Counted from the first letter of the stretch, positions 1 to 8,474 are shown. The stretch is 64,000 nt of DNA from Orlajensenia leifsoniae (GCF_004570845.1 NZ_SPQZ01000002.1:1-64000); one strand, 5' to 3'. Notes: generated from the letters alone by a model not told the origin. Numbers and translations are program-made.

Positions 1-1122
1 GCGTTCGTCGCGTCCGAGGTTCAACGGTTGCCCGGTCGAGGAGAACAGTACGGGCAGGTAGCCGGCGCACAGTCCGCGTTCGACGCTCGCCAGGGAGACG
101 GCGCCCGGGTGGCCCTCGAGGGCACCGAACCCGTCCCCGGTGCGCAGCGCCTGTTCGTTGACGACCACCCGAACCGACGGGGCTTCAGTGTCGAGGAGGC
201 GCATCGGGTCGACGGATGCGCCGGCCCTGACGAGGTGGACGAGGCCCTCGGCGGCATCGCGTTCCCGGACCGCCTTGTCGACGAACGGATCCCGGACCGG
301 TGCAGCACCGAAGGCGCGCTTCTTCGGGTCGGGCTGCCGGCGAGGGTGGGTCAACTGGTCGTGGACGGCTTGGAGGAGGGCACCGTTCTCGGGGTCCAGG
401 GCGTACTCGCCGCGGTACATGCCGTCGGGGCCGATCCACTGCCGCCAGTACTGCTTCTCCCGCAGCGCATTCTCCCGGACGGCGACTCCCGAGATGTCGA
501 TGCGGTCGCGAGCTGCGCGGGCAGCGGTGCGGGCTTCAGCCACGTGCACCCTGTGGGTGCCATCCGCACCGAACAGATCGGTGAGCAGTTCGGCCAGGGC
601 TGCTTCGAGGTCGTCGGCGGTGACCGCGTCAGTGATCTCGCCGAGCCCGGTCTGGATCACGTCGGCTACCGCCACGGTGACCCGCCCCGCGGTGACCAGG
701 GCGGCCAGAGCGGCGTACCAAGGGGCCTCGACCGGCGGCACTGTGGCGGCGAGATCGGGATCGGCCTCACGGGCGGCGGCAAGGTCGGTGGCGGCATCCG
801 TCACCGCGATCATCTCGCCCACCCTGGCCAACGAGCGCGCTTCAGCCTTCGTCGACCCGGTCATCGACACCAACAGCGTGTCGGCGTCGGTGAACCCCGA
901 CCGGCGTGCCAACGACCCGAGACCGTGCTCGGGGGTGGAGCGGCGGGCGATCTCGGCCGCAGCCAATGCCGCCCACCGATCCAACTCCTGCCGAGGGCTC
1001 GTCAAGGCGCTCTGCGTCGACAGCAACTCGTCATCGGCCAACGCCGCGAACGTGGCCGCACACACCCCGGAAGACGCCAGAGAGGCAGTCAGATCGGTGA
1101 GCAACAGAGCCGGTGCGGGCAT
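1..1122 (-). CDS. DUF222 / 13E12-repeat family HNH endonuclease-like protein (3' part outside window)
   Basis: The reading frame is open from an ATG at 1122 to the window edge, giving 374 residues without a stop. The visible part is the alanine-rich, mostly helical DUF222 region typical of 13E12-repeat proteins, with the family-like stretch REKQYWRQWIGPDGMYRGEYALDP in the middle (cut here only for naming). The C-terminal HNH nuclease domain that usually follows would lie beyond position 1 and cannot be checked. These genes are common in actinobacteria and often multicopy; their job is unclear. A LexA-type box lies about 95 nt upstream. The family assignment is confident; nuclease activity is not shown. 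Confidence 0.85.
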   Translation of the reverse strand, partial: MPAPALLLTDLTASLASSGVCAATFAALADDELLSTQSALTSPRQELDRWAALAAAEIARRSTPEHGLGSLARRSGFTDADTLLVSMTGSTKAEARSLARVGEMIAVTDAATDLAAAREADPDLAATVPPVEAPWYAALAALVTAGRVTVAVADVIQTGLGEITDAVTADDLEAALAELLTDLFGADGTHRVHVAEARTAARAARDRIDISGVAVRENALREKQYWRQWIGPDGMYRGEYALDPENGALLQAVHDQLTHPRRQPDPKKRAFGAAPVRDPFVDKAVRERDAAEGLVHLVRAGASVDPMRLLDTEAPSVRVVVNEQALRTGDGFGALEGHPGAVSLASVERGLCAGYLPVLFSSTGQPLNLGRDER

Positions 1123-1216
1123 GACTCCATTGTCTCAAACCCGAGCAACCCTCGCAAGTGTATTCGAAACATATCCGTGAATACGGACTTGTGGAGGAGA
1201 CCCGCTCGGACACTTC

Positions 1217-1232
1217 TCGAATATATGTTCGA
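1217..1232. promoter_or_regulatory. LexA-type SOS box upstream of the DUF222 gene
   Basis: TCGAATATATGTTCGA differs by one base from the actinobacterial LexA consensus TCGAAC-N4-GTTCGA. It ends directly against the stop of the oxidoreductase gene at 1233 and lies upstream of the 13E12-type gene. Several 13E12 genes of mycobacteria are known LexA targets, so the placement makes sense. A second TTCGAA half site occurs at 1163-1168. Confidence 0.6.
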
Positions 1233-2318
1233 TCACTCCATCGTCACGATCACGGCCCCGCGCTTGCGGTGGGTGTCGACGCGGCGGTGGGCGTCGGCGA
1301 TGCGCTCGAGCGGATAGGTGCTGTCGATGACGGCTCGCAACGCGCCGCTCTCGACGAGCCCGACGGTGACGGCGAGGTCGCGGGCGTGCGCGGACGTCGG
1401 GCGCAGTCCGGTGAAGGCGATCGCGGCTCGCGTGCGTCCGAGATGGAGGCGCGAGGTGAGCGACGTCCAAGCCATCTGCAACAGAATCGCGAGCGTGGGG
1501 ACTGTGCGCAGGTAGGCGCCGCCGTCGGCGAGCATGGGGCGGGCACGTCGGTACGAACTCGCTCCGACGGCGTCGAAGATCACGTCGTACCGCGCGTCGG
1601 GGCGAGGATCGTCGCCGACGGATGCCGCCCACCAGTCCTCGCGCGTGTAGTCGACCACGCGTTCCGCGCCCAGCGACCGAACCAGCTCGACGTTCGGCCC
1701 GCTGCAGACTCCGGTGACGTGAGCGCCGAAGTGGACTCCCAGCTGTACCGCCATCGACCCGACGCTGCCGGATGCCCCGATCACGAGGAGACGCTGGCCC
1801 GAGCGGAGTCGGCCGGCATCGCGCAGGAACGCCAACGCCGTGGCGTCGACGAGGGCGGCGGACTCGGCATCCGTGACCCCGGACGGTTGCAAGGCGAGGG
1901 CGGCATCCGTGGGCAGGACGACGTGCGTGGCGTGCCCGCCCATCGTCGAACCCGTCACGCCGAAGACCCGGTCTCCGACGCGAAAGCGTGCATCGCCCGC
2001 ACCGGAAGCGACGCCGGCGCCGGCCGCGGAACCGCCCCCGGAACCGCCCCCGGTACCGCCCGCAGAACCACCGGCATCGCCAACCGAGACGATCTCGCCC
2101 GCGACGTCCGATCCGAGCACGGGGATCCGCGGATGCCGCAGCCCGAAGTAGAGCCGGGCGAAGGCCGGCGAGCCCGCTCGGGCGGCCGCGTCAGCGGCGC
2201 CCACGGTGGCCGCCCGCACGCGGATCACGACCTCACCCGGAGCTGCGACCGGGGTCGGGGCATCCGTCACATCGACGACGTCGGGTCCGCCGTAGCGGGA
2301 GTACCGTGCCTGCTTCAT
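1233..2318 (-). CDS. Zinc-independent MDR family NAD(P)-dependent oxidoreductase (quinone reductase-like)
   Basis: A 361-residue medium-chain dehydrogenase/reductase. The N-terminal GroES-like fold starts with KQARYSRYGGPDVV and the nucleotide-binding motif VIGASGSVGSMAVQLG lies near residue 185. No structural or catalytic zinc cysteines are visible, so it fits the quinone oxidoreductase/zeta-crystallin-like branch that reduces quinones or enones with NADPH. Residues about 81-109 are a Gly/Ser/Ala-rich insertion, out of place in this family. The ATG overlaps the stop of the XRE regulator by 4 nt, so it is the last gene of a three-gene operon read leftwards. Confidence 0.85.
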   Translation of the reverse strand: MKQARYSRYGGPDVVDVTDAPTPVAAPGEVVIRVRAATVGAADAAARAGSPAFARLYFGLRHPRIPVLGSDVAGEIVSVGDAGGSAGGTGGGSGGGSAAGAGVASGAGDARFRVGDRVFGVTGSTMGGHATHVVLPTDAALALQPSGVTDAESAALVDATALAFLRDAGRLRSGQRLLVIGASGSVGSMAVQLGVHFGAHVTGVCSGPNVELVRSLGAERVVDYTREDWWAASVGDDPRPDARYDVIFDAVGASSYRRARPMLADGGAYLRTVPTLAILLQMAWTSLTSRLHLGRTRAAIAFTGLRPTSAHARDLAVTVGLVESGALRAVIDSTYPLERIADAHRRVDTHRKRGAVIVTME

Positions 2319-2542
2319 GATGCATCTCCGGTCGGGTAGCTGAACACGTCGTCGAGTCGAACACCGAGAGCTCCGGCGATCTGGAACGCCAGCTCGAGCG
2401 TGGGGGAGTAGCGCCCCTGCTCGATGGCGATCACGGTCTGGCGCGTCACCCCGATGCGTTCGGCGAGCTGCGCCTGGGTCATCTCTCCGGCCTGGGCTCG
2501 CAGTGCGCGGATGCGGTTGGAGACCCGCGTCGGCTTCACCAT
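2315..2542 (-). CDS. XRE-family (Cro/CI-like) helix-turn-helix regulator
   Basis: A 75-residue protein that is almost only an HTH_3 domain (MTQAQLAERIGVTRQTVIAIEQG, residues about 21-43, named here in part). The ATG at 2542 is chosen because the domain begins at once and the start overlaps the upstream membrane-protein gene by 7 nt; a longer in-frame extension would run through that gene. Small regulators of this type paired with a small membrane protein are common. Two 20-bp palindromes in the operon promoter are the likely autoregulatory sites (inferred). Confidence 0.88.
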   Translation of the reverse strand: MVKPTRVSNRIRALRAQAGEMTQAQLAERIGVTRQTVIAIEQGRYSPTLELAFQIAGALGVRLDDVFSYPTGDAS

Positions 2543-2967
2543 GACGGGTCGATCCCGCGGCGATAGGCCACGAGTTTGACGACGGATCCGACCACCGCCG
2601 AGAGCACGAACCCGAGGTAGATGGCGTTGGCGATCCAGAAATACGGCTGCTCGAGGAGCGCCAGCAGCAGAGCGACGAGGGAGCCGCCGATCACGAACCA
2701 CGAGGCTCGGGCCTCGCCGAAGCGGTTGATCTGACGGTCGCGGGTGTCGCTCGTGTAGTTGTCGCTCGGGCTCAGAATCTCCACGACGATGCGCCCCACG
2801 ATGGCTGCGACGATCGAGATGCCGAGCGAGATCAGGAACGGCATGACGTAGTCGACGTCGACCAGGGGAGCGCCGTCGGCCTGGCTGAGGATGATCCAGA
2901 CGTACACGAGGTAGGCCCCGGTGGACACCAGAAGGTAGACCCAGACGCCCTTCTGCTCGTAGGACAT
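2536..2967 (-). CDS. Small membrane protein of XRE operon, four predicted membrane segments
   Basis: A 143-residue protein with hydrophobic segments near residues 8-27, 42-65, 88-107 and 111-132 and a charged loop (SPSDNYTSDTRDRQINRF) between the second and third. This resembles the small four-helix proteins often encoded beside XRE regulators. I cannot name a function. It is the first gene of the operon, followed with overlaps by the regulator and the MDR oxidoreductase. Whether it modulates the regulator is speculation. Confidence 0.75.
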   Translation of the reverse strand: MSYEQKGVWVYLLVSTGAYLVYVWIILSQADGAPLVDVDYVMPFLISLGISIVAAIVGRIVVEILSPSDNYTSDTRDRQINRFGEARASWFVIGGSLVALLLALLEQPYFWIANAIYLGFVLSAVVGSVVKLVAYRRGIDPSW

Positions 2968-2988
2968 GGCTGCTCCGATGCTCGGGTG

Positions 2989-3054
2989 ATGTAAAGAATG
3001 CTTTACATGGAGAAGCTAGGCCTCGAATCGACGCATGTCAAGAATTATTTACAT
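2989..3054 (-). promoter_or_regulatory. Promoter with two copies of a 20-bp operator for the XRE operon
   Basis: On the minus strand a near-consensus promoter TTGACA (3036-3041), 17-nt spacer, TAGCTT (3013-3018) is present. Operator O1 at 2989-3008 is ATGTAAAGCATTCTTTACAT, with perfect 8-bp arms, just downstream of the -10. O2 at 3035-3054 is ATGTAAATAATTCTTGACAT, three mismatches from O1, and includes the -35 hexamer. Centres are 46 bp apart. A repressor bound at both would cover the -35 and the start point. The XRE protein of the same operon is the obvious candidate (inferred). Confidence 0.72.
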
Positions 3055-3117
3055 CGGATCTCGATGGCGAGCGGATGCCGCGTCACGACGCCGCGTCACG
3101 ACACCGACATCCCCGGT

Positions 3118-3894
3118 TCAGCCCAGGAACCCCCGCAGCAGCGCCTCGGACCCGGCGATGTGCTCCTCCATGGCCTGTGCCGCGGCATCCGGATGCCCCC
3201 GCAGGATGGCCTTCACGATGTCCTCGTGCTGCTCGTTGGAGTGCACGATGTTCGCGGCGATGAGGGGGATGCGGTCGAGCAGCTCGTTGGTGCGCATGCG
3301 CACGTCCGCGATGAGCGGCACGAGGCTGGGGGATCCGACGAGCTCGGCGATGAGCAGATGCAACCGCGAGTCGAGTCGCCGGTAGTCCTCGGCGGAACCC
3401 GCGCTGCAGTCCTCGAGTGCCTGCCACAGCCGCTCGCGCTCGATCCCGCTCAGCTCCCCCGTGGCGGCCTGCCGGGCAGCGCCCACCTCGAGGATGCTCC
3501 GCAGCACGAGGGTGTCCTCGATCTCAGCCGGTGTCACGGCCGGCCGCTCGACGAGCACGGCGGAACCGCCGGCCGAACCCGCCCGCATCACCGGCGTGCC
3601 TGTCGGCAGTTCATCAACGACGAAGGTGCCGCCGTAGCGACCGCGCCGGGACACCACGTAGCCGGCATCGGCGAGGGCTCCGATCGCATCGCGCAGGGTG
3701 TCGCGGCTCACCGACAGCATCGAGGCGAGTTCGCGTTCGGCCGGCAGCCGGCCTCCCGGACCGATGAGCCCGAGCCTGATAGTCTGCAGCAACCGCTGCA
3801 CGGTCTCCTCGAAGGCGTTGACGACCTTGCCGGGGCGCAGCAGAAGGTCGGCGCTCAGATCGCCGGCCGCATCCGTTCCCCCCGTGTCGGTCAT
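3118..3894 (-). CDS. GntR-family transcriptional regulator, FCD (FadR) subfamily
   Basis: 258 residues: winged HTH at about 25-93 (GRLPAERELASMLSVSRDTL) followed by the all-helical FCD ligand-binding domain to the C-terminus. FCD regulators usually sense small organic acids and control the adjacent catabolic genes. It lies 21 nt downstream of the SDR gene, but it also has its own leaderless-type -10, TAGGCT (minus strand, 3901-3906), six nt before the ATG. It can therefore be made independently of the operon. It is the likely regulator of the gamma-glutamylation cluster. Confidence 0.85.
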   Translation of the reverse strand: MTDTGGTDAAGDLSADLLLRPGKVVNAFEETVQRLLQTIRLGLIGPGGRLPAERELASMLSVSRDTLRDAIGALADAGYVVSRRGRYGGTFVVDELPTGTPVMRAGSAGGSAVLVERPAVTPAEIEDTLVLRSILEVGAARQAATGELSGIERERLWQALEDCSAGSAEDYRRLDSRLHLLIAELVGSPSLVPLIADVRMRTNELLDRIPLIAANIVHSNEQHEDIVKAILRGHPDAAAQAMEEHIAGSEALLRGFLG

Positions 3895-3915
3895 CGTTCC
3901 AGCCTAGATCGCCCC

Positions 3916-4707
3916 TCAGAGCGGCGTGACGTACGCCGAGCTGATGCCGCCGTCGACGAGGAACGTCGACCCCGTGATGAACGACGAGTCGTCGCTGGCG
4001 AGGAAGGCGACGGCGGCGGCGAGCTCCTCGGGCTCGGCGAAGCGCCCGACCGGGATGTGCACGAGCCGGCGCTGGGCACGCTCGGGGTCCTTCGCGAACA
4101 GCTCCTGCAGCAGCGGCGTGTTCACGGGGCCGGGGCAGAGCGCGTTCACCCTGATGCCCTGACGCGCGAACTGCACGCCGAGCTCGCGGCTCATGGCGAG
4201 CACGCCGCCCTTCGACGCCGTGTACGAGATCTGCGAGGTGGCCGAGCCGAGTACGGCAACGAAGGAGGCCGTGTTGATGATCGATCCGCGCTGCTGCTTC
4301 ACCATGTGGCGCAGGGCCGCCCGCGAGCACAGGTAGACGCTCTTGAGGTTCACGTCCTGCACCTTCTGCCAGGCGGGCAGCTCGGTGGTCTCGATCGAAT
4401 CGTCATCCGGAGGTGAGATGCCCGCGTTGTTGAACGCGATGTCGACCGAGCCGTAGGTCGAGGCCGCCGTGTCGAACAGGTTGTCGACCTGCGCCTCGTC
4501 GGTCACATCCGTCGGAACGAAGAGGCCGTCGACGGATGCCGCCATCTCGGCGCCCGGCGAGCCCGGAAGGTCGCCGATCACGACACGGGCGCCTTCAGCG
4601 GCGAAGCGCCGAACCGTGGCGAGGCCGATGCCGCTGGCCCCTCCTGTGACGACGGCGACTTTGCCTGCGAGGCGCTGGGTGAGGTCGATGCGGGTGATGT
4701 CTGCCAT
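3916..4707 (-). CDS. SDR-family NAD(P)-dependent oxidoreductase
   Basis: 263 residues with a classical SDR fold: TGGASGIG at 21-28, NNAG at 93-96, catalytic Ser148 and YTASK with Tyr162 and Lys166, and an intact C-terminal strand ending in DGGISSAYV. It is annotated by family as a 3-oxoacyl-ACP reductase-like alcohol dehydrogenase. The gene lies 9 nt after the aldehyde dehydrogenase stop in the same direction. In the proposed ethanolamine route, gamma-glutamylethanolamide still carries a primary alcohol, and this enzyme could oxidise it to the aldehyde. That role is an inference from context. Confidence 0.82.
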   Translation of the reverse strand: MADITRIDLTQRLAGKVAVVTGGASGIGLATVRRFAAEGARVVIGDLPGSPGAEMAASVDGLFVPTDVTDEAQVDNLFDTAASTYGSVDIAFNNAGISPPDDDSIETTELPAWQKVQDVNLKSVYLCSRAALRHMVKQQRGSIINTASFVAVLGSATSQISYTASKGGVLAMSRELGVQFARQGIRVNALCPGPVNTPLLQELFAKDPERAQRRLVHIPVGRFAEPEELAAAVAFLASDDSSFITGSTFLVDGGISSAYVTPL

Positions 4708-4716
4708 GGGTGCTCC

Positions 4717-6072
4717 TTAGTCGACGGCGATGAAGACGTTCTTGGTCTCGGTGAATGCGAGTGGGGCGTCGGGTCCGAGCTCGCGCCCGAGCCCCGACTG
4801 CTTGAAGCCGCCGAACGGTGTCGTGTAGCGCACTGAGGAGTGCGAGTTCACGGACAGGTTGCCCGACTCGACTCCGCGCGAGACCCGCAGGGCACGGCCG
4901 ACGTCGCGGGTCCAGATCGACCCCGACAGCCCGTACTCGGTGTCGTTCGCGAGCGTGAGCGCGTCGGCCTCATCGTCGAAGGGCAGCACCGTCACGACGG
5001 GGCCGAAGATCTCCTCGCGCACCCGGCGGTCGCCTCGGGGAGGCGTGAGCACCGTCGGCGCGAACCAGAAGCCGGGTCCGTCCGGAGCCGATCCGCGGAA
5101 GGCCACGTCGCGGTCATCCGGAACGTACGCGCTCACGGCGTCGAAGTGCGGCCTCGAGACCAGCGGTCCCATCTCGGTGCTCTCCAGCAGCGGGTCGCCG
5201 ACGACGACTCCCTGCACGGCCGTCTCGAGCAGCTCCATGAAGCGGTCGTACACAGTGCGCTGCACCAGGATGCGGCTGCGTGCACAGCAGTCCTGCCCGG
5301 CGTTCTCGAACACCCCGTACGGTGCCGTGGCCGCGGCCTTCTCGATGTCGGCGTCGGCGAACACGATGTTCGCACTCTTGCCGCCGAGCTCGAGGGTGAC
5401 CCGCTTCACCTGGTCTGCGCATCCGGCCATGATCTGCTTGCCCACGACGGTGGACCCTGTGAAGACCACCTTGCGCACCGCCGGATGAGTCACGAAGCGC
5501 TCGCCGACGACCGATCCGCGGCCGGGAAGCACCTGGAACAGGCCGTCGGGCAGTCCAGACTCCACGGCCAGCTCTCCCAGACGGATGCTGGTCAGCGGGG
5601 TCCACTCCGCGGGCTTCACCAGCACGGCATTGCCGGCAGCGAGGGCCGGTGCGAAGCCCCAGGCGGCGATGGTCATCGGGAAGTTCCACGGCGTGATGAC
5701 GCCCACGACGCCCAGGGGCTCGTTGAAGGTCATGTCGATGCCCCCGGCCACGGGGATCTGCCGGCCGAACAGGCGCTCGGGGGAGGCGGAGTAGTACTCG
5801 AGCACATCGCGCACGTGCCCGGCCTCCCACCTCGCCTGGCCGATCGGGTGGCCGGAGTTGCGCACCTCGAGCTGTGCCAGGGTCTCGAGGTCGCCGTCGA
5901 CGGCCTCGGCGAAGCCGCGGAGTGCCGCCGCCCGGTCGGCCGGCGCGCGTGATGCCCACTCGCGTTGAGCTGCCGCCGCGCGAACGACGGCGGCGTCGAC
6001 GTCCTCGCTGCTCGCGTGCTCGATGGTCGTGATGACGCTCTCGTCGGCGGGGTTGATGAGCGTGGAGTTCAT
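4717..6072 (-). CDS. Aldehyde dehydrogenase family protein
   Basis: 451 residues from the ATG at 6072, which overlaps the stop of the upstream hydrolase gene by 4 nt; a longer open frame upstream is not used. Family features are PWNFP at 128-132, catalytic Glu228 in LELGG and catalytic Cys262 in NAGQDC. The protein is slightly short at the N-terminus compared with the usual 480-500 residues. In the cluster it would oxidise a gamma-glutamyl amino-aldehyde to the gamma-glutamyl amino acid, as PuuC does in the Puu pathway. Confidence 0.88.
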   Translation of the reverse strand: MNSTLINPADESVITTIEHASSEDVDAAVVRAAAAQREWASRAPADRAAALRGFAEAVDGDLETLAQLEVRNSGHPIGQARWEAGHVRDVLEYYSASPERLFGRQIPVAGGIDMTFNEPLGVVGVITPWNFPMTIAAWGFAPALAAGNAVLVKPAEWTPLTSIRLGELAVESGLPDGLFQVLPGRGSVVGERFVTHPAVRKVVFTGSTVVGKQIMAGCADQVKRVTLELGGKSANIVFADADIEKAAATAPYGVFENAGQDCCARSRILVQRTVYDRFMELLETAVQGVVVGDPLLESTEMGPLVSRPHFDAVSAYVPDDRDVAFRGSAPDGPGFWFAPTVLTPPRGDRRVREEIFGPVVTVLPFDDEADALTLANDTEYGLSGSIWTRDVGRALRVSRGVESGNLSVNSHSSVRYTTPFGGFKQSGLGRELGPDAPLAFTETKNVFIAVD

Positions 6073-6896
6073 GCGTGCTCCTGGGTGCTGGTGGTCGGCC
6101 CGATGCCGCTGCTGGTCTCGCGCTCGGGGACCCTGACGCGTCCGCGAGCCGCCTCGACGAGGCCTGCGAACAGCCGACGGTCCTCGCTGTTCTCCTCCGG
6201 ATGCCACTGCACGGCGACCCCGAACGGAACGGTCGTCAGTTCGACGGCCTCGATCACGCCGTCCTCGCTGCGCGCTGTGACGACGAGACCGTCGGCCACG
6301 ACGTCGATCGCTTGGTGGTGGTAGACGTGGGCCGGATGCCGCTCGCCGACGAGAGCCGCGACTCTCGACCCGGCGACCGTGGCCACCTCGATGGAACCGA
6401 ACTCCGCCGGAGCCGGCTGGTACTTCTCGCTGCCGATCACGTCGGGCAGGTGCTGCACGAGTGTGCCGCCGAGGCTGGCGTTGAGCATCTGGGCGCCGCG
6501 ACAGATGCCGAGGAACGGCAGCTCGCTCTCGATCGCAGCGAGCAGGAGGGCGTTCTCCCAGGTGTCGCGGTCGATGCGCGGCACGCCGGTGCGCTCGTGC
6601 GGCTGCTGGCCGTAGCGCGCGGGGTCGACGTCGGCACCGCCGGCGATGATCAGGCCGTCGAGGCCGCCGAGCACGGCGCGCGCCGTCGAGGGCGAGACGG
6701 GTTGAGGGGGGAGCAGCACGGCGATGCCTCCGGCATCCGTCACCGCATCGATGTAGACCTTGGGGAGGAAGGCCGCACGCACGTCCCAGACACCGGTCTG
6801 CGCCTGCTCGAGGTACGTGGTGATCCCGATGACCGGAGTCGCCACTGGCGCGGGAGCGGCGGCGTCGCCCGCGCTCTCAGAGTCGTTCGAAGCCAC
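6069..6896 (-). CDS. Gamma-glutamyl-gamma-aminobutyrate hydrolase family protein (PuuD-like, peptidase C26)
   Basis: 275 residues of the class I glutamine amidotransferase fold. The nucleophile elbow FLGICRGAQ gives Cys132, and QWHPEE supplies His232 and Glu234. Family members hydrolyse the gamma-glutamyl amide bond and release glutamate. The ATG at 6896 overlaps the glutamine-synthetase-like gene by 20 nt; the first 20 residues are a loose Ala/Asp-rich leader. It would carry out the last step of the gamma-glutamylation cycle in this cluster. Confidence 0.87.
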   Translation of the reverse strand: MASNDSESAGDAAAPAPVATPVIGITTYLEQAQTGVWDVRAAFLPKVYIDAVTDAGGIAVLLPPQPVSPSTARAVLGGLDGLIIAGGADVDPARYGQQPHERTGVPRIDRDTWENALLLAAIESELPFLGICRGAQMLNASLGGTLVQHLPDVIGSEKYQPAPAEFGSIEVATVAGSRVAALVGERHPAHVYHHQAIDVVADGLVVTARSEDGVIEAVELTTVPFGVAVQWHPEENSEDRRLFAGLVEAARGRVRVPERETSSGIGPTTSTQEHA

Positions 6897-8244
6897 GGAC
6901 CCGCTCCCAATCCGTCACGGCCGCGTCGAAGGCGGCCAGTTCGACGCGGGCGTTGTTGAGGTAGTGCTCGACCACCTCGTCGCCGAAGGCCGCGCGGGCG
7001 ATGGCGGAGCCCTCGAACAGCTCGGCGGCCTCGCGCAGCGTGGTCGGCACCCTGTCGGTCCCTCCCGTGTAGGCGTTGCCGACGGCTGCATCCTCGAGCT
7101 CCAGCTCGTTCTCGATGCCGTGCAGGCCGGCGGCGATGAGGGCGGCTACGGCCAGGTACTGGTTGACGTCTCCGCCGGGCACGCGGTTCTCGACGCGCAT
7201 GCCGAGGCCGTGCCCCACGACGCGCAGCGAGCAGGTGCGGTTGTCGAGTCCCCAGGCCACGGCGGTCGGGGCGAAGCTGCCGTCGACGTAGCGCTTGTAG
7301 GAGTTGATGTTGGGTGCGAAGAAGAGGGTGAGCTCACGCATCGCCGCGAGCTGGCCGGCGAGGAACTGCCTGAACATCGTCGACATGCCGTGTTCGGCAT
7401 CCTCGTCGGCGAAGACGGCACCGCCGTCGTCGTCGCGCAGCGAGATGTGGATGTGGCAGCTGTTGCCCTCCCGCTCGTTGAACTTCGCCATGAACGTCAG
7501 GCTCTTGCCGTGTGCGTCGGCGATCTCCTTCGCTCCGTTCTTGTAGATGGAGTGGTTGTCGCAGGTGACGAGAGCGTGCGCGTAACGGAACGCGATCTCC
7601 TGCTGGCCGAGGTTGCACTCGCCCTTCACGCCCTCGCAGTACATGCCGGCGCCGTCCATCGAGTTGCGGATGTCGCGCAGCAGCGGCTCCATGCGCGTCG
7701 AGGCGAGCAGCGCGTAGTCGATGTTGTAGTCGCTCGCTGGTGTGAGGTCGCGGTAGCCCTTCTTCCAGGCGTCGCGGAAGCTGTCGTCGAAGACGATGAA
7801 CTCGAGCTCGGTGCCGACGAACGGCACGAGGCCGCGTTCGGCCAGGCGCTCCAACTGCGCCTGGAGGATCTGGCGGGGCGAGGCGACGACGGGGGAGCCG
7901 TCGAGCCACTGCAGGTCGGCTGTGACGATCACGGCACCGGGCAGCCAGGGCGCTCGCCGCAGGGTGTCGAAGTCGGGGATCATCGCCATGTCGCCGTAGC
8001 CGCGCTCCCAGCTCGACATGGAGTAGCCGGCTACGGTGTTCATCTCCACGTCGACGGCGAGCAGGTAGTTGCAGCACTCGGCGCCGTGCTCGGCGACGTC
8101 CTCGAGGAACAGTCGGGCCGAGACGCGCTTGCCGATGAGTCGGCCCTGCATGTCGGTGAAGGCCACGATCACGGTGTCGACGGCTCCGGATGCCACCTCT
8201 CCGGTGAGCTCCTCGATCGTCAGGTTTCCGGACCTCGGTGTCAT
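6877..8244 (-). CDS. Glutamine synthetase-family gamma-glutamyl-amine ligase (GlnA4/PuuA-like)
   Basis: 455 residues with glutamine-synthetase landmarks: metal-ligand ELE at 146-148, NSCHIHISL at 261-269 with His264/His266, and the ENR region at 352-354. The adenylylation-site tyrosine motif of true GlnA is absent, so this is a specialised gamma-glutamyl-amine synthetase. The linked ethanolamine-type permease and SDR suggest ethanolamine as the amine, as for Streptomyces coelicolor GlnA4; putrescine or another amine cannot be excluded. A Shine-Dalgarno GGAGAG precedes the ATG. It is the first gene of the leftward operon. Confidence 0.85.
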   Translation of the reverse strand: MTPRSGNLTIEELTGEVASGAVDTVIVAFTDMQGRLIGKRVSARLFLEDVAEHGAECCNYLLAVDVEMNTVAGYSMSSWERGYGDMAMIPDFDTLRRAPWLPGAVIVTADLQWLDGSPVVASPRQILQAQLERLAERGLVPFVGTELEFIVFDDSFRDAWKKGYRDLTPASDYNIDYALLASTRMEPLLRDIRNSMDGAGMYCEGVKGECNLGQQEIAFRYAHALVTCDNHSIYKNGAKEIADAHGKSLTFMAKFNEREGNSCHIHISLRDDDGGAVFADEDAEHGMSTMFRQFLAGQLAAMRELTLFFAPNINSYKRYVDGSFAPTAVAWGLDNRTCSLRVVGHGLGMRVENRVPGGDVNQYLAVAALIAAGLHGIENELELEDAAVGNAYTGGTDRVPTTLREAAELFEGSAIARAAFGDEVVEHYLNNARVELAAFDAAVTDWERVRGFERL

Positions 8245-8474
8245 GGAACTCTCCTTGCGGCCGAACGAATGGTGCGCTTTCCGACCATTACATCACAGCC
8301 AGTCATCTGCGGCGAGGCTGTTCCGCGGCATCCGCGCGGAGACCGGTGCCATCCGCTTTCCCAAAGGTATGTACAACGCACCAATGACGGCTCTATAGTC
8401 ATGGCCATCCACTCCACCCCCGTTGCCGTGCGCTCGGTAGGCGCCGATGCAACCCGAACGTGAAGGATCCATCG
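8245..8474. promoter_or_regulatory. Divergent regulatory region of the amine-utilisation cluster
   Basis: This 230-bp gap separates the ligase (leftward) and permease (rightward). AATGGT and ACCATT form a perfect 6-bp inverted repeat at 8268-8289 with a 10-bp spacer, 24 nt from the ligase start; it is a candidate operator for the GntR/FCD protein. A -10-like TATAGT sits at 8394-8399 in the permease direction. No convincing -35 was seen in either direction. Confidence 0.4.

Noticed and set aside
6073-6207. 45-residue N-terminal extension of the aldehyde dehydrogenase
   Set aside because: It lies inside the PuuD-like gene in another frame; the 4-nt overlap start fits operon structure.
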